A DNA stretch of 64,000 nt from the NCBI GenBank assembly GCA_905234865.1, contig CAJOJE010000005.1, positions 39,702-103,701 of the forward strand, in the 5' to 3' direction. A program made the translations under genes and the position numbers. The stretch comes from Candidatus Gastranaerophilales bacterium. Lineage in GTDB: Bacteria; Cyanobacteriota; Vampirovibrionia; Gastranaerophilales; Gastranaerophilaceae. Shown here piece after piece: positions 1 to 9,155 of the stretch. The notes under the pieces are model-generated. The model was given only the letters and a program-made list of their open reading frames with translations, did no database searches and was not told where the DNA came from. Within the stretch, counting starts at the first letter, position 1, and each line of letters opens with the position of its first letter.

Positions 1-1
1 T

Positions 2-190
2 ACATGTCCCGATATTAAAAAATTAGCGGATACCTTTAATTTAAAATATGAAAAAATTGAAGATAAAGACGATTTTTCAAAATTAAAAGATATTTTTTCA
101 AATAACGAACCATATTTAATTGATGTTATTTTAGATAAAGATACAAAACTTTTAAACAGATATGATGATAAGGCGCTAAAAAATGAGTAA
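2..190 (+). CDS. C-terminal end of a TPP-dependent acetolactate synthase-like enzyme (5' truncated)
   Basis: The window opens inside this gene; only the last 62 codons are present. The frame reads CPDIKKLADTFNLKYEKI, then a short acidic stretch, then EPYLIDVILD. This pattern (Pro-Asp, Lys-Leu-Ala, a Leu-rich helix, Pro-x-Leu-Ile-Asp-Val) is typical of the C-terminal thiamine-diphosphate-binding domain of acetolactate synthase-like enzymes. Such enzymes also occur in surface-sugar clusters, where they act on keto-acid or keto-sugar substrates, and the genes downstream fit that setting. The stop overlaps the next start by 8 bases, suggesting one operon. Assignment rests on a short fragment, so the exact enzyme is unknown. 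Confidence 0.6.
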   Translation, partial: TCPDIKKLADTFNLKYEKIEDKDDFSKLKDIFSNNEPYLIDVILDKDTKLLNRYDDKALKNE

Positions 191-803
191 CATATTCTTT
201 GATTTGGACGGAACCCTGATTAATTCGGAACACAGGCTGTATAACCTTTTTGTTGAACTGTGTCCGAACTGTAATATGACTTATGAAGAATATTGGAAAA
301 TAAAAAGACAAAGATATACACAAAAGAATTTTTTGAAAAAATATTTTAATTTTACCGATATTGAATGTGAAAATTTTCACAAAACCTACCTTTTAAAAGT
401 GGAAGAGGAAAAAAGACTTGAAGAGGACTTTTTAAAAGAAGGAGTTATTGAGGTTCTTCAAAAGCTTTATAAAAAGTATGATTTATACGTTGTTACAAAT
501 CGCCAATCAAAAGAATTAACCCTGAAAGAATTAGAAAAATTCAATATTAAACAATATTTTAAAGATATTTTAGTGACCGAACAAAAAATAACAAAAGTTG
601 ATTTAATTAAAAAAAATGTTCAAATTTCTCATATTGATGTTATGATTGGTGATACGGGCGAAGATATCAAATGCGCTAAAGCACTTGGTATTAAATCAAT
701 AGCAATAAGCTGGGGCGTTTTAAATAAAGAAATTTTAAAAGAATACTCCCCAAACGGTATTATAGATGAGGTTATGGAACTTGAAAACCATATTATACAA
801 TAG
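183..803 (+). CDS. HAD-superfamily hydrolase (phosphoglycolate phosphatase-like)
   Basis: 206 residues. Motif I is FFDLDGTL, with the nucleophile D7 and acid/base D9. A helical cap follows (about residues 15-85). Motif II is VVTNR, and motif IV is IGDTGEDIKCAKALG with acidic metal ligands. The length and order match small soluble HAD phosphatases of the PGP/beta-phosphoglucomutase type. In family members the first Asp forms a phospho-aspartyl intermediate; the substrate cannot be read from sequence. It overlaps the upstream TPP-enzyme gene by 8 bases and lies in a glycan cluster, so a sugar-phosphate substrate is a reasonable inference. Confidence 0.85.
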   Translation: MSNIFFDLDGTLINSEHRLYNLFVELCPNCNMTYEEYWKIKRQRYTQKNFLKKYFNFTDIECENFHKTYLLKVEEEKRLEEDFLKEGVIEVLQKLYKKYDLYVVTNRQSKELTLKELEKFNIKQYFKDILVTEQKITKVDLIKKNVQISHIDVMIGDTGEDIKCAKALGIKSIAISWGVLNKEILKEYSPNGIIDEVMELENHIIQ

Positions 804-1716
804 CGAATTTAAAAATATTTGGGATGAATTTGTTGATAATTCCAAAAACGGAACGTTTATGTTGAAACGTGATTATATGGATTATCATTCAGACAGGTTT
901 AAAGATTTTTCTTTAATGTTTTATGAAGATGAAAAATTAATTGCAATTATGCCAAATTCAATTCATAACGATGAAATTCGCTCCCATGGCGGTTTAACAT
1001 ACGGCGGAATCGTCACAAACAGAAAAATGACCGCCCGGAAAATGCTTGATTTATTTTCTTCGATGAAAGAATTTTTAAAAGAAAACGGAATTAAAAAAGT
1101 TATTTACAAAGCAATTCCCTCTTTTTATCATCTTTATCCGTCCGATGAAGATATGTATGCTTTATTTAGAAATAATGCAAAATTAATAAGACGTGATATT
1201 TCAACCACAATTTTAATGGAAGATAAAATTAAATTTTCCGATTTAAGAAGAAGAGGAGCGAAAAAAGCCTTAAAAAACGGTTTAGAAGTTAAAACAAGCG
1301 AAGATTGGGAAGAATATATCAATCTGTTGGCAAAAGTTCTTGAAGAACACCATGGTACAAAGCCCGTCCATAGCGCAGATGAAATTAAAAAACTGGCAGA
1401 TAATTTCCCGAATAATATTAAACTTTATTGCGCTTATGATAAAGAAAACAAAATGTATGCGGGCGTCGTAATTTTTGATACAAAACAAACGGCGCATGCT
1501 CAATATATTGCAAACTCTAACGAAGGCAGGGAAATCGGCGCACTTGATTTAGTTTTTGATTATTTAATTAATCAAGAATATAAAGATAAAAAGTTTTTTG
1601 ATTTCGGTATTTCAAATGAACATGGCGGTTTAATCTTAAATAACGGACTTATAAGCCAAAAAGAAGGTTTTGGCGGTAGGGGCGTAGTTTATGATTTTTA
1701 TGAAATGGAGATTTAA
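781..1716 (+). CDS. FemAB/GNAT-like acyl- or aminoacyl-transferase of a glycan cluster
   Basis: About 311 residues. It resembles the FemAB-related, BioF2/GNAT-type transferases found in polysaccharide and peptidoglycan-linked clusters: an N-terminal half with HGGLTYGGIV, a central LRRRGAKKALKNGLEV segment, and a C-terminal AHAQYIANSNEGREIGALD stretch before FDFGISNEHGG. Family members transfer acyl or aminoacyl groups to amino-sugars or peptides. I chose the TTG at 781 because a GAGG sits about 9 bases upstream; an in-frame ATG at 766 would add five residues but has no visible ribosome site. It overlaps the HAD gene and is followed 2 bases later by the next gene. The substrate is not known. 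Confidence 0.7.
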   Translation: MKTILYNSEFKNIWDEFVDNSKNGTFMLKRDYMDYHSDRFKDFSLMFYEDEKLIAIMPNSIHNDEIRSHGGLTYGGIVTNRKMTARKMLDLFSSMKEFLKENGIKKVIYKAIPSFYHLYPSDEDMYALFRNNAKLIRRDISTTILMEDKIKFSDLRRRGAKKALKNGLEVKTSEDWEEYINLLAKVLEEHHGTKPVHSADEIKKLADNFPNNIKLYCAYDKENKMYAGVVIFDTKQTAHAQYIANSNEGREIGALDLVFDYLINQEYKDKKFFDFGISNEHGGLILNNGLISQKEGFGGRGVVYDFYEMEI

Positions 1717-1718
1717 AA

Positions 1719-2984
1719 ATGGCAAAAGTTTTGGTTATGGCATACGGGAATTTTCGTTATTTTTCCCCCGTTTCGCTTGAACCTTATATTCAAATGTTCA
1801 TTAATTCTTTGGTTAGAAACGGTAATACCGTTATGCCTTATATTGAAAAAGACATTCAATCGGATAAAAAATTCAAAAACTATAAAAATCATTACATAGC
1901 ATACCGTAACGTTAAAGATTTTAACCCCGATATTGTTTTTACATTTAACAACCTTATGGATGAGAGGCTTTTAAAAAAACTCGATGTTCCCTTTTATGTA
2001 ATGGACGCCGATACTCCTCTTTATTGGATGAATAAAGAATTAATCAAAAAATACAATGAAAAATATTTTGCTCTCATTTTGAATACGGAAATTTCCGATT
2101 TATTGAAAAAAGATTTCAATTTGAATGAAGAAAAACAAATTTTTATTCCCTATACAACTGATATCAGAGCAAAAAACATCGACCAAAATAAAGACATAAC
2201 TTTTATAGGTAATTTTATTCAATCACAATGGGATTCTATTAGTTGTAGTATTTTTAATTCAAAAACAAATATGTTGGAAAAAGAAAATATAATGAGAAAA
2301 GTTGTTTTTGAAATCAAAGATAATTTCAAATTAACAAATGAAACTTACGAAGAATATAAGAAGGCTTTTCAAAACCATGCCATGAGTAAAAATTCCCTTG
2401 AAGCGACAATTGGCATGGTACATACAAATTATATAAGAAATTCTCTTTTAAATAGTTTGGTTGATTTAGACTTAAATATTTATTCAACTTCATACAGTTT
2501 AAGCTGTATTGATTATAACTATAAACTTTATTCAAAATGCCACTATAATACGGTAAGTACGGTTGAAGAAAACGAAAAAGTTTATAACGAATCAAAAATT
2601 TCTCTTTCCTTTCCTCATCACCAAACAAAAACGGGCTTTTCATGGAGAGTATGCGACATTTTGGCGACAAATTCCATGCTCATTTCAAATAAAACCGAAA
2701 AATTAACTCAATTTTTCGGCGATAATGTCGTAACTTTTAAAGATGAAAAAGATTTAAAAGATAAATGTCTTTATTATTTAAACCATGAGGACGAAAGAAA
2801 AGACATAGTTCAAAAATGCCAAGAGATAATTAATAAAAATCACAGATTTGAAAATTTATTTAAAGTTTTTGAGGAAAAAACGGGTTATTCTCTTATAAAT
2901 AGTGATATTAAAGGACAAATCATAAATACGACAAGAACTCAAAAAATTTTGGATAAATATAACCGAAAAAATAAGCCCGTCTGA
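1719..2984 (+). CDS. CgeB-like glycosyltransferase (DUF3880 plus GT1-type C-terminal domain)
   Basis: 421 residues, soluble. The N-terminal half has the DUF3880/CgeB style (PYIQMFINSLVRNGN; FNPDIVFTFNN; YVMDADTPLYW). The C-terminal half has the GT-B 'glycosyl transferase 1_2' pattern SKISLSFPHHQTKTGFSWR, then VCDILATNSMLISN. These enzymes move a sugar from a nucleotide donor; donor and acceptor are unknown. The start has GGAG 7 bases upstream, inside the end of the previous gene, so the two are probably co-transcribed. A second gene of the same family lies at 3477-4835 and shares the SKISL and GFSWRVC motifs. Confidence 0.8.
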   Translation: MAKVLVMAYGNFRYFSPVSLEPYIQMFINSLVRNGNTVMPYIEKDIQSDKKFKNYKNHYIAYRNVKDFNPDIVFTFNNLMDERLLKKLDVPFYVMDADTPLYWMNKELIKKYNEKYFALILNTEISDLLKKDFNLNEEKQIFIPYTTDIRAKNIDQNKDITFIGNFIQSQWDSISCSIFNSKTNMLEKENIMRKVVFEIKDNFKLTNETYEEYKKAFQNHAMSKNSLEATIGMVHTNYIRNSLLNSLVDLDLNIYSTSYSLSCIDYNYKLYSKCHYNTVSTVEENEKVYNESKISLSFPHHQTKTGFSWRVCDILATNSMLISNKTEKLTQFFGDNVVTFKDEKDLKDKCLYYLNHEDERKDIVQKCQEIINKNHRFENLFKVFEEKTGYSLINSDIKGQIINTTRTQKILDKYNRKNKPV

Positions 2985-3476
2985 TTTCTTGCATAATTTA
3001 AGTCCTCCTTTCAATCGGACTATCAACCAAGGTCGAAGTATTTTGTCGTCGTAGCCCTTAAAAAGTTTCTCGAGGTATGTCTGTTTATATTTAGTTTTTA
3101 AAGCTTTCTGTTTTACCATGCCTATTTTTTAAACTTTTTGTCCATGGCGTCATAAAAAATCTATTTATAGCAATATAGAATTTTTTTAAATTTGAAAACG
3201 TAAATGCTTATGATGTTTGTATAATTACTATCATTAAAAAATTTAAAGCTTGCAAATTTATTCGGAACAACCCCCGAATTTTGGATGAATGCTCAAAGCG
3301 CTTATTATTTATATGTTGCATACGAAAAAGAAAAATAAAATATTGATAAAATAAAAAAATTGCATAAATTCTAAACACCCTTATTTTTTAAGGGGTCTTT
3401 AATATAAAAAGAGCTAAACCAAGCCCTTTTTTTTAAAATGAGGTCTTGCATTTTTTTTTTTTGATATTTTGGGTTT
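2985..3476. other. Gene-poor interval with gene remnants inside the glycan cluster
   Basis: This 492-base stretch separates the two CgeB-like genes and has no intact plus-strand gene. It contains the HigA remnant annotated separately. On the minus strand, an open frame from 3119 reads MVKQKALKTKY and runs into the neighbouring gene; inside it, AAAGGAGG precedes a second ATG (MQEIRRAYFFGY). Both look like leftovers of a larger element, but I cannot name it. A weak hairpin (CCCTTA/TAAGGG, 3378-3394) lies near the 3' end, followed by a T-rich run just before the next gene. Confidence 0.5.
3225..3338 (+). pseudogene. HigA-type antitoxin remnant (C-terminal part only)
   Basis: The plus-strand frame ending with TAA at 3336-3338 reads NLKLANLFGTTPEFWMNAQS followed by AYYLYVAYEKEK. 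This is the C-terminal signature of XRE-family HigA antitoxins (Leu-Ala-x-x-x-Gly-Thr-x-Pro-Glu-Phe-Trp-x-Asn-x-Gln). Only about 37 codons are open: an in-frame TAA at 3222 cuts it off, and there is no helix-turn-helix or start codon upstream. No HigB toxin reading frame is visible in the adjacent DNA. It is best explained as a decayed toxin-antitoxin locus, not a functional gene. Confidence 0.7.
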
Positions 3477-4835
3477 GTGTCAAAAGTAGTTTTTGTTTCA
3501 TACTCTAATGTAAGTTTTTTAAAAACTCTAAGCCAAGACGGGTTTATAGACGGTTTTGCAAATGCCTTGGCAAGATTAGGCAATGAAGTTTGCTGCTTTT
3601 TAACAAACAGGGTTTTTATAAAGGAAATTGAATCAAACATAATAAATGCAAAGCCTGATGTCATAATTGCTTTCAATAACTCGGGAATTACGGAAAACGT
3701 AATAAAAAATACAAATTGCCCGATATTGTGCTTCGGGTCGGATTCCGTTTCTTTTTGGGCAAAAAGCGATTTAATCGAAAAATATTTTTCAAGATATTAT
3801 TTTTTGCACCATTCGACTGATACATATAGTCAGGCAAAAGAAATATTTAAAAATTTTCCCGAAGATAAAAATTTTATGTTCTCCCATGCGACAGACCTTA
3901 GAAAAATTGATATCGAACAGGATATCCCAATTTCTTTTGTAGGGTCTATCGGTAACTGGGATAAATCGGGCGTTGAATATTTTAAAAGAATGAGCAAGGC
4001 CGTTGAATTTTTGCCTGAAAAATATCCTTATAATATGAATGAAATTAAGGCAAAATATATAAGCCATATAAATGATATATTAAATAACCCTTTAACGGTT
4101 ATAAAGGAAGAACTTCCCTTATGGAGAAAATTTGCTTCCGTTCCGTATAAACAAAGCCTGATTACAAATGTTATATGTTTAAAAAGATTTTCCGTTTTAA
4201 GGGAATTGGAAGATTTAAGCATTAAAATTTTTTCATACCCTGAAGCAATGGTTGATGTCTTAACTTATGATATTAATTTGTTTAATTCCTTTGATTTTAC
4301 CACCTCAACCACATTAGAAGATAATACCATAACCTATAACCGTTCAAAAATCTCTTTGAATTTACCCCATGCCCATGCGCAAAACGGTTTTTCTTGGAGA
4401 GTGTGCGAAGTTATGGCATCAAATGCTTTTTTATTGTCTGATTACAGACCCGATTTAGATAGGCTTATGAAACCTTATTTTAAAGATTTTCCGATGTATC
4501 ACAATTCAAAAGAAGCGTATGAACTTGCAAAAAAAATCCTGAAAGACGATAAATACAGGCTCGATTTGGTGGAAGCCTCAAATAAAGCGATAGAAGAAAA
4601 TTGTCGCTTTGAACCGAGAATTAAACAAATCGAAGAATTGATAAAAGTAAAACTTGTTTATGATGATAAAAAACAAGGGTCGGTCGATAGGAACTCTTAT
4701 CTTTCTTTAAAATTGTCGGATAGAGAATATCAAAACATACAAAAATCTTCTAAAAAGATTTCTTTTGTAAATAAGATAAGATATCAAATATGGTGTAAAC
4801 TGACAGAAAAACTTACGAAAAAGAAAATAATATAA
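3477..4835 (+). CDS. Second CgeB-like glycosyltransferase
   Basis: 452 residues, same family as the protein at 1719-2984. Shared features include an N-terminal motif after the start (DGFIDGFANALARLGNE), NAKPDVIIAFNNSG, and the C-terminal SKISLNLP followed by NGFSWRVCEVMASNAFLLSD. The likely start is GTG, directly after a long T-run with no strong ribosome site, so translation may be weak or may start elsewhere. The C-terminus adds a basic tail (about residues 415-452) that the paralogue lacks. Role inferred: a sugar transfer step in surface-glycan assembly. It is separated from the first copy by the remnant-bearing gap, so it may have its own promoter. Confidence 0.75.
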   Translation: MSKVVFVSYSNVSFLKTLSQDGFIDGFANALARLGNEVCCFLTNRVFIKEIESNIINAKPDVIIAFNNSGITENVIKNTNCPILCFGSDSVSFWAKSDLIEKYFSRYYFLHHSTDTYSQAKEIFKNFPEDKNFMFSHATDLRKIDIEQDIPISFVGSIGNWDKSGVEYFKRMSKAVEFLPEKYPYNMNEIKAKYISHINDILNNPLTVIKEELPLWRKFASVPYKQSLITNVICLKRFSVLRELEDLSIKIFSYPEAMVDVLTYDINLFNSFDFTTSTTLEDNTITYNRSKISLNLPHAHAQNGFSWRVCEVMASNAFLLSDYRPDLDRLMKPYFKDFPMYHNSKEAYELAKKILKDDKYRLDLVEASNKAIEENCRFEPRIKQIEELIKVKLVYDDKKQGSVDRNSYLSLKLSDREYQNIQKSSKKISFVNKIRYQIWCKLTEKLTKKKII

Positions 4836-4947
4836 AATAACTACTTTAAAAATCAATGTAAAAGTTTATAAAAAAGTTTTTTTGGTGGTAAAATAAGGTA
4901 TTATTTGTAATGTAGACCTATTTAAAGATATAAAAGAGAGATAAAGA

Positions 4948-6036
4948 ATGATTAAATTTTTGGACCTTTATAAAATTAACGAGAGATTTAGAAAAGAAAT
5001 TGATTTAAGAATTAAAAATATTTTAGATAAAGGTTGGTATTTATTAGGGGACGAAGATAAAAAATTTGAAGAAAATTTTGCAAAATATATAGGTGCAAAA
5101 CATTGTATAGGCTGCGCTAACGGGCTTGATGCCTTAAATTTAATAATAAGAGGATACGGGTTTAGAACGGGAGATGAAATTATTGTTCCCGCAAATACTT
5201 ATATTGCTTCAATTTTAGCCATTTCAGAAAACGGCTGCACGCCCGTTTTGGTTGAACCCGATATTAATACGTATAATATTAACCCTGATTTAATCGAAGA
5301 AAAAATAACGGAAAAAACAAAAGCAATCATGGTTGTTCATCTTTACGGGCAAGCCGTTCAAATGAATAAAATTTTAGAAATTGCAAAAAAATATGATTTA
5401 AAAGTGATAGAAGATTCCGCTCAAGCGCATGGCGCTTATTATAACGGTAAACGTACGGGAAATTTGGGCAACGCTTCGGGGTTTTCCTTTTACCCCGGAA
5501 AAAACTTAGGCTGCATGGGCGATGGCGGCTGTGTTACGACAAATGACGACGAGCTTGCCGCAAAAATAAGAGCAATTGCAAACTACGGCTCAGACAGGAA
5601 ATATCACCACATTTATAAAGGGGTTAATTCAAGGCTTGATGAAATTCAAGCGGCAATTTTGGATGTTAAATTACCATACCTTGATAAAGATAACCTCCGC
5701 CGCAGAGAAATTTCAAAATATTACAGGGAAAATATTAAAAACGATAAAATAATTCTCCCGAAAACATACGATGAAAATGCGCATGTCTGGCATGTTTTTG
5801 TCGTAAGAACGGAAAATAGGGACGAATTACAAAAATATTTAGAAAATAACGGCGTTCAAACAAATATTCACTACCCTACCCCTCCTCATAAACAAGGCGC
5901 ATATAAAGAGTTAGAAAAATTAAATCTGCCCGTTAGTGAAGAACTGCATAAAACGGTTATTTCACTTCCGATTTCGCCCGTTATGGAGGATAATGAAGTG
6001 AAAAAAGTTGTTAATCTTTTAAACGATTGGAAATAA
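4948..6036 (+). CDS. DegT/DnrJ/EryC1/StrS-family sugar aminotransferase (FdtB/QdtB-like)
   Basis: 362 residues, the usual length of the family. It is a PLP enzyme that transfers an amino group to a nucleotide keto-sugar. Visible marks: CANGLDAL near residue 56, [18 protein letters not shown] (Asp156 and Gln159 contact the cofactor), and SFYPGKNLG with the Schiff-base Lys185. The C-terminal half has HVWHVFVVR and the substrate-site segment [13 protein letters not shown]. The closest recognised style is dTDP-3-amino-3,6-dideoxyhexose transaminases; the exact product is inferred. A GAGAG element precedes the ATG. Confidence 0.9.
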   Translation: MIKFLDLYKINERFRKEIDLRIKNILDKGWYLLGDEDKKFEENFAKYIGAKHCIGCANGLDALNLIIRGYGFRTGDEIIVPANTYIASILAISENGCTPVLVEPDINTYNINPDLIEEKITEKTKAIMVVHLYGQAVQMNKILEIAKKYDLKVIEDSAQAHGAYYNGKRTGNLGNASGFSFYPGKNLGCMGDGGCVTTNDDELAAKIRAIANYGSDRKYHHIYKGVNSRLDEIQAAILDVKLPYLDKDNLRRREISKYYRENIKNDKIILPKTYDENAHVWHVFVVRTENRDELQKYLENNGVQTNIHYPTPPHKQGAYKELEKLNLPVSEELHKTVISLPISPVMEDNEVKKVVNLLNDWK

Positions 6037-6152
6037 AGCCGTAAATTTAAAGTAGTCATATTTTTCAATACGGATTGCCGAATTTTTATGCTAATACCAA
6101 ATTTTTTAAAAAGAGGTTTACTCTGAACTTTTAATGGGATAAAATATGAAGA

Positions 6153-6866
6153 ATGCGGAAGATAAAACGTATATTTGTCGATTTATTCAGAAAAAAAGAA
6201 AATAAGTTTGACCATATTATGTCCTTAGGATACAACTGCGAACCGATGTTTCGGTTTGTGAGGTATTTTGGTTTTGAAGAATCGAGCATTTTTAATTGGG
6301 TCGGAATTTTAAATGCCAAACATTTAATCTTTGCGATAAATAATTTTGATAATATAGGCGAAAACGGCTTTTTAGACCCAACGCCTTTATATGAGTGCAA
6401 AAATTCCCATGTAAGATTTCATGGCAATATTTTTAACGTGGAAGAAAATTCTTCAAGAGAAGTTATTGAAGAAGATAAAAAGAGCTTATATGAAAAATTA
6501 AAATATTTAAAAGAAAAGTTTAAAAATATTGCTTTTGATAATTCAAAAAAACTATACATGATGAAACTAAAAAGTGAAGATGTCAGTTTTGAAGTTATGG
6601 ATGAAGTTCAAAAAGCATTTGAAATTTTTGGGGCAAAAAATTTTAAAATTCTTTTTATAATTGAAAAGAAAGACGAAATAAAAACAAATAAAAAACTTCC
6701 TTACATAATCAGAACGGTAAAATATTTTGCGGATGATAACGAAGTTGTGAGCAAAAAATATCTAAAAAACGGATTTGATAAAATTTTTGACGAATTTTGG
6801 ATGCCAAATATTAAGAAAAAAAATAAAGTATACAAATTTGATAAAAAGGTAAAGAAAAATGGGTAA
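6153..6866 (+). CDS. DUF1796-family papain-like cysteine peptidase homologue, divergent copy
   Basis: 237 residues. After a basic N-terminus it reads IMSLGYNCEPMFRFVRYFGF, matching the start of DUF1796 proteins (Ser-Leu-Gly-x-x-Cys), which are predicted papain-like peptidases seen in glycan clusters. In most relatives, as in the next gene, a Pro-Phe-Asp-Trp motif follows; here the position reads IFNWV. A downstream FHGN is the only candidate His motif I can point to. Activity is therefore uncertain. It overlaps the next gene by 8 bases. The function of DUF1796 is not established. Confidence 0.65.
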   Translation: MRKIKRIFVDLFRKKENKFDHIMSLGYNCEPMFRFVRYFGFEESSIFNWVGILNAKHLIFAINNFDNIGENGFLDPTPLYECKNSHVRFHGNIFNVEENSSREVIEEDKKSLYEKLKYLKEKFKNIAFDNSKKLYMMKLKSEDVSFEVMDEVQKAFEIFGAKNFKILFIIEKKDEIKTNKKLPYIIRTVKYFADDNEVVSKKYLKNGFDKIFDEFWMPNIKKKNKVYKFDKKVKKNG

Positions 6867-7641
6867 GAAAAAATATGATTTAATTTGTTCATTGGGCGGA
6901 AACTGTTCTGCCGCAAATAATTTAAAATTTCGCAAATTAAGAACGTTTTCTCTCCCCTTCGATTGGACGTATATTCTAAACGACAAGCCCATATATAAAC
7001 TTGTTGAGGGGCTTAAAGATAATTTTGAAAATTTTTTCAAAAAGGAAAATTTGGAAGAATTAAAAGGAGAAGAATATAACCCGAATCATAGAGAACATCT
7101 TCAATATAAAGATAATTTTACGGGATATTATTATGTTAATCATTTTTTAAAAGATTTTGAAAAAGAATACGATATCGTTTATAAAACACAAAAGAAAAGG
7201 TTTGCCAGGTTTATTCAAGCGATTGAAAAAAGCAAAAAATGTCTTTTTATTTTATCTACCTCTTTTTATATTAAAGAAGATTCTCTTTTGGAATTATTGA
7301 ATTATTTAAAAGAAGCTTACCCGAAAAAAGAATTTAACATTGTTTTAATCAGCTTTAACTGCGAAAAAGACGAAAACATTAAAACGGATAATCTTGAAAT
7401 AAGAAGATACAGAAGAAATTGGAACTTGTATGATTTCAACAAGACCAATTTTGAGTGGAATTTTTTGGATGATGTTAAAATAAACAGAAACTTTATGTTA
7501 AACCCGATTTTCCGTTTTCTTAAAATTAAAAAAGGGTGTAAAGTTGAAATTTTACCCGTTTTGCCGTCTATTTTCGGAATAAATTTATATTTTTTGGGAC
7601 TAAAACTTAATTTTTCTTTAGGTAAAATCAGAGAGGAATAA
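6859..7641 (+). CDS. DUF1796-family papain-like cysteine peptidase homologue
   Basis: 260 residues. The N-terminus ICSLGGNCSAANNLKFRKL with Cys near residue 15, then FSLPFDWT, is the DUF1796 signature; a central YYYVNHFLKDFEKEY supplies the conserved His region and KKCLFILSTSFY the following strand. Members are predicted cysteine peptidases of unknown target. Its start overlaps the previous, more divergent copy by 8 bases, so the pair is translated together. The GT2 gene follows after 7 bases. Confidence 0.8.
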   Translation: MGKKKYDLICSLGGNCSAANNLKFRKLRTFSLPFDWTYILNDKPIYKLVEGLKDNFENFFKKENLEELKGEEYNPNHREHLQYKDNFTGYYYVNHFLKDFEKEYDIVYKTQKKRFARFIQAIEKSKKCLFILSTSFYIKEDSLLELLNYLKEAYPKKEFNIVLISFNCEKDENIKTDNLEIRRYRRNWNLYDFNKTNFEWNFLDDVKINRNFMLNPIFRFLKIKKGCKVEILPVLPSIFGINLYFLGLKLNFSLGKIREE

Positions 7642-7648
7642 TTTTATT

Positions 7649-8629
7649 ATGACAAATCAACCCTTAGTTTCCGTTTTAATACCTTCTTATAATCATGAAA
7701 AATTTATTCAAAAGGCAATAAAATCGGTAATTAATCAGACTTATGAAAATCTTGAATTAATTATCGTAGATGACGGTTCGTCCGATTTAACTTTTCAAAA
7801 AATGAATGAAATGAAAGAAGAGTGCGAAAGAAGATTTAAAAGGGTTCATTTTGAAACAAAGGAAAACGAGGGAGTTTGCGCTACCGTAAACAGGTTAATT
7901 GAACTTGCAAAAGGTGAATATTTTTATGAAATGGCCTCCGATGATTTAGCGAAAGAAAATATTGTAGAAAAAGAGGTTAATTTTTTAATTAATAATCCAA
8001 AATACGCAGTTGCCGTCGGTAACAGCGAATTTATCAATATGGAAGATAAAATTGCGTATTGGGATGAAAATAAAAACCTTGTTTATGATAAAAATAAGGC
8101 AAAATACCTTACTTTTGTCGATTTTTTAAAAACTCAAAGACCGTATATTGATTTTAATTCGGAAGAATTCGGAACTTATTCGAGTTTTACGTTCGGAAAT
8201 TATATCCCGAACGGATTTACCGTCAGAAAAGAAGTTTTTGAAAAAATAGGTAAATACACAAAAGAAGCACCTTTAGAAGATTTATGGTTTATGCTTCAAG
8301 TTTCAAAATATTATAAAATAAAATATTTGGATGAAATTCTTTTTCAATACAGATGCCATGAAACAAATAATATTTCAAATACCGAAAAAATGTATACAAT
8401 GTTTAAAAAAGTTGTCGAATATGAAAAAAATGTGTTGAAAAATATCAATCCGAATGAAGTTTTGCCTTCCGTCAAAGAATTTTTAAAGGATGGATATTGC
8501 AATAAAATTAAGGGCAAAAAGGGTATATTTGAAATTATGACTTATAAAAATTATGAGTATAAGTTCAAGGTTTTAAAAATTTTCAATGTAAAAGTTTTGA
8601 AATTAAAAACAAAATTGATAAAATTTTAA
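7649..8629 (+). CDS. Family 2 glycosyltransferase
   Basis: 326 residues. The N-terminal GT-A domain begins VSVLIPSYNHEKFIQKAIKS and continues LIIVDDGSSD; MASDDLA supplies the metal-binding acidic motif. EDLWFMLQVSKYYKIKYLDE matches the usual acceptor-site region. Family members transfer a sugar from a nucleotide donor at the cytoplasmic face of the membrane. A GAGAGGAA ribosome site precedes the ATG. It ends the plus-strand glycan block and converges with the next gene. Confidence 0.9.
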   Translation: MTNQPLVSVLIPSYNHEKFIQKAIKSVINQTYENLELIIVDDGSSDLTFQKMNEMKEECERRFKRVHFETKENEGVCATVNRLIELAKGEYFYEMASDDLAKENIVEKEVNFLINNPKYAVAVGNSEFINMEDKIAYWDENKNLVYDKNKAKYLTFVDFLKTQRPYIDFNSEEFGTYSSFTFGNYIPNGFTVRKEVFEKIGKYTKEAPLEDLWFMLQVSKYYKIKYLDEILFQYRCHETNNISNTEKMYTMFKKVVEYEKNVLKNINPNEVLPSVKEFLKDGYCNKIKGKKGIFEIMTYKNYEYKFKVLKIFNVKVLKLKTKLIKF

Positions 8630-8638
8630 AGATTTACA

Positions 8639-9112
8639 TTAAATTGAATTTAACTCCAAAATAATTGAGTGTATTTTTTCAAGTTCTTCCAAAGAAAGTC
8701 CTTCTTTACAATATATTGAATAATTAGCGTTATTTAATTCAAAATTTGCGACAAAAATTTTAGAGTTATCCCCTCTTGTTTTAATTTTATAAGTATTGTC
8801 TAACGTAACGCTGCCGTTCATTGAAAAATAAGTGTAAACCCCGCTTATATCTTTTGCGCCGTCATCTTTAAAGTTACTTTTTCTGATAGTAACCATTCTG
8901 TTATTTGAAATCGGGTAGTTAATTTCAAATAAATTATCCATAGCTTGTATATTAAACCCCGAATTTAAAAAATTTACTCCGGATTGTTCAATGGCGCAAT
9001 TAAAATCTTTTTTGCAATTTGTCCAAGGGTTTATCATGCCGACCGGTTTTTCTTCGGCATGTATGGATTGAAACGATATAATTAAACAAATAAAAATAAA
9101 TAATTTTTTCAT
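8639..9112 (-). CDS. Secreted protein of unknown function
   Basis: 157 residues with a clear Sec signal peptide (KKLFIFICLIISFQSIHA, cleavage likely after HA). The mature part is polar with two Cys in NCKKDFNC and one in YCKEG. I do not recognise a family. An in-frame GTG lies 6 bases upstream, but AAAGGTG sits properly for the ATG used here. The gene is transcribed from the minus strand with the stop facing the GT2 gene. A periplasmic or outer-surface location is inferred from the signal only. Confidence 0.65.
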   Translation of the reverse strand: MKKLFIFICLIISFQSIHAEEKPVGMINPWTNCKKDFNCAIEQSGVNFLNSGFNIQAMDNLFEINYPISNNRMVTIRKSNFKDDGAKDISGVYTYFSMNGSVTLDNTYKIKTRGDNSKIFVANFELNNANYSIYCKEGLSLEELEKIHSIILELNSI

Positions 9113-9155
9113 ATACACCTTTTTTAAAAATAATTTATTTTATTTTATCATAAAA

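Noticed and set aside
3371..3676. Minus-strand gene overlapping the start of the second CgeB-like gene
   Set aside because: It lies mostly opposite a well-supported coding region and has no recognisable protein or ribosome site.
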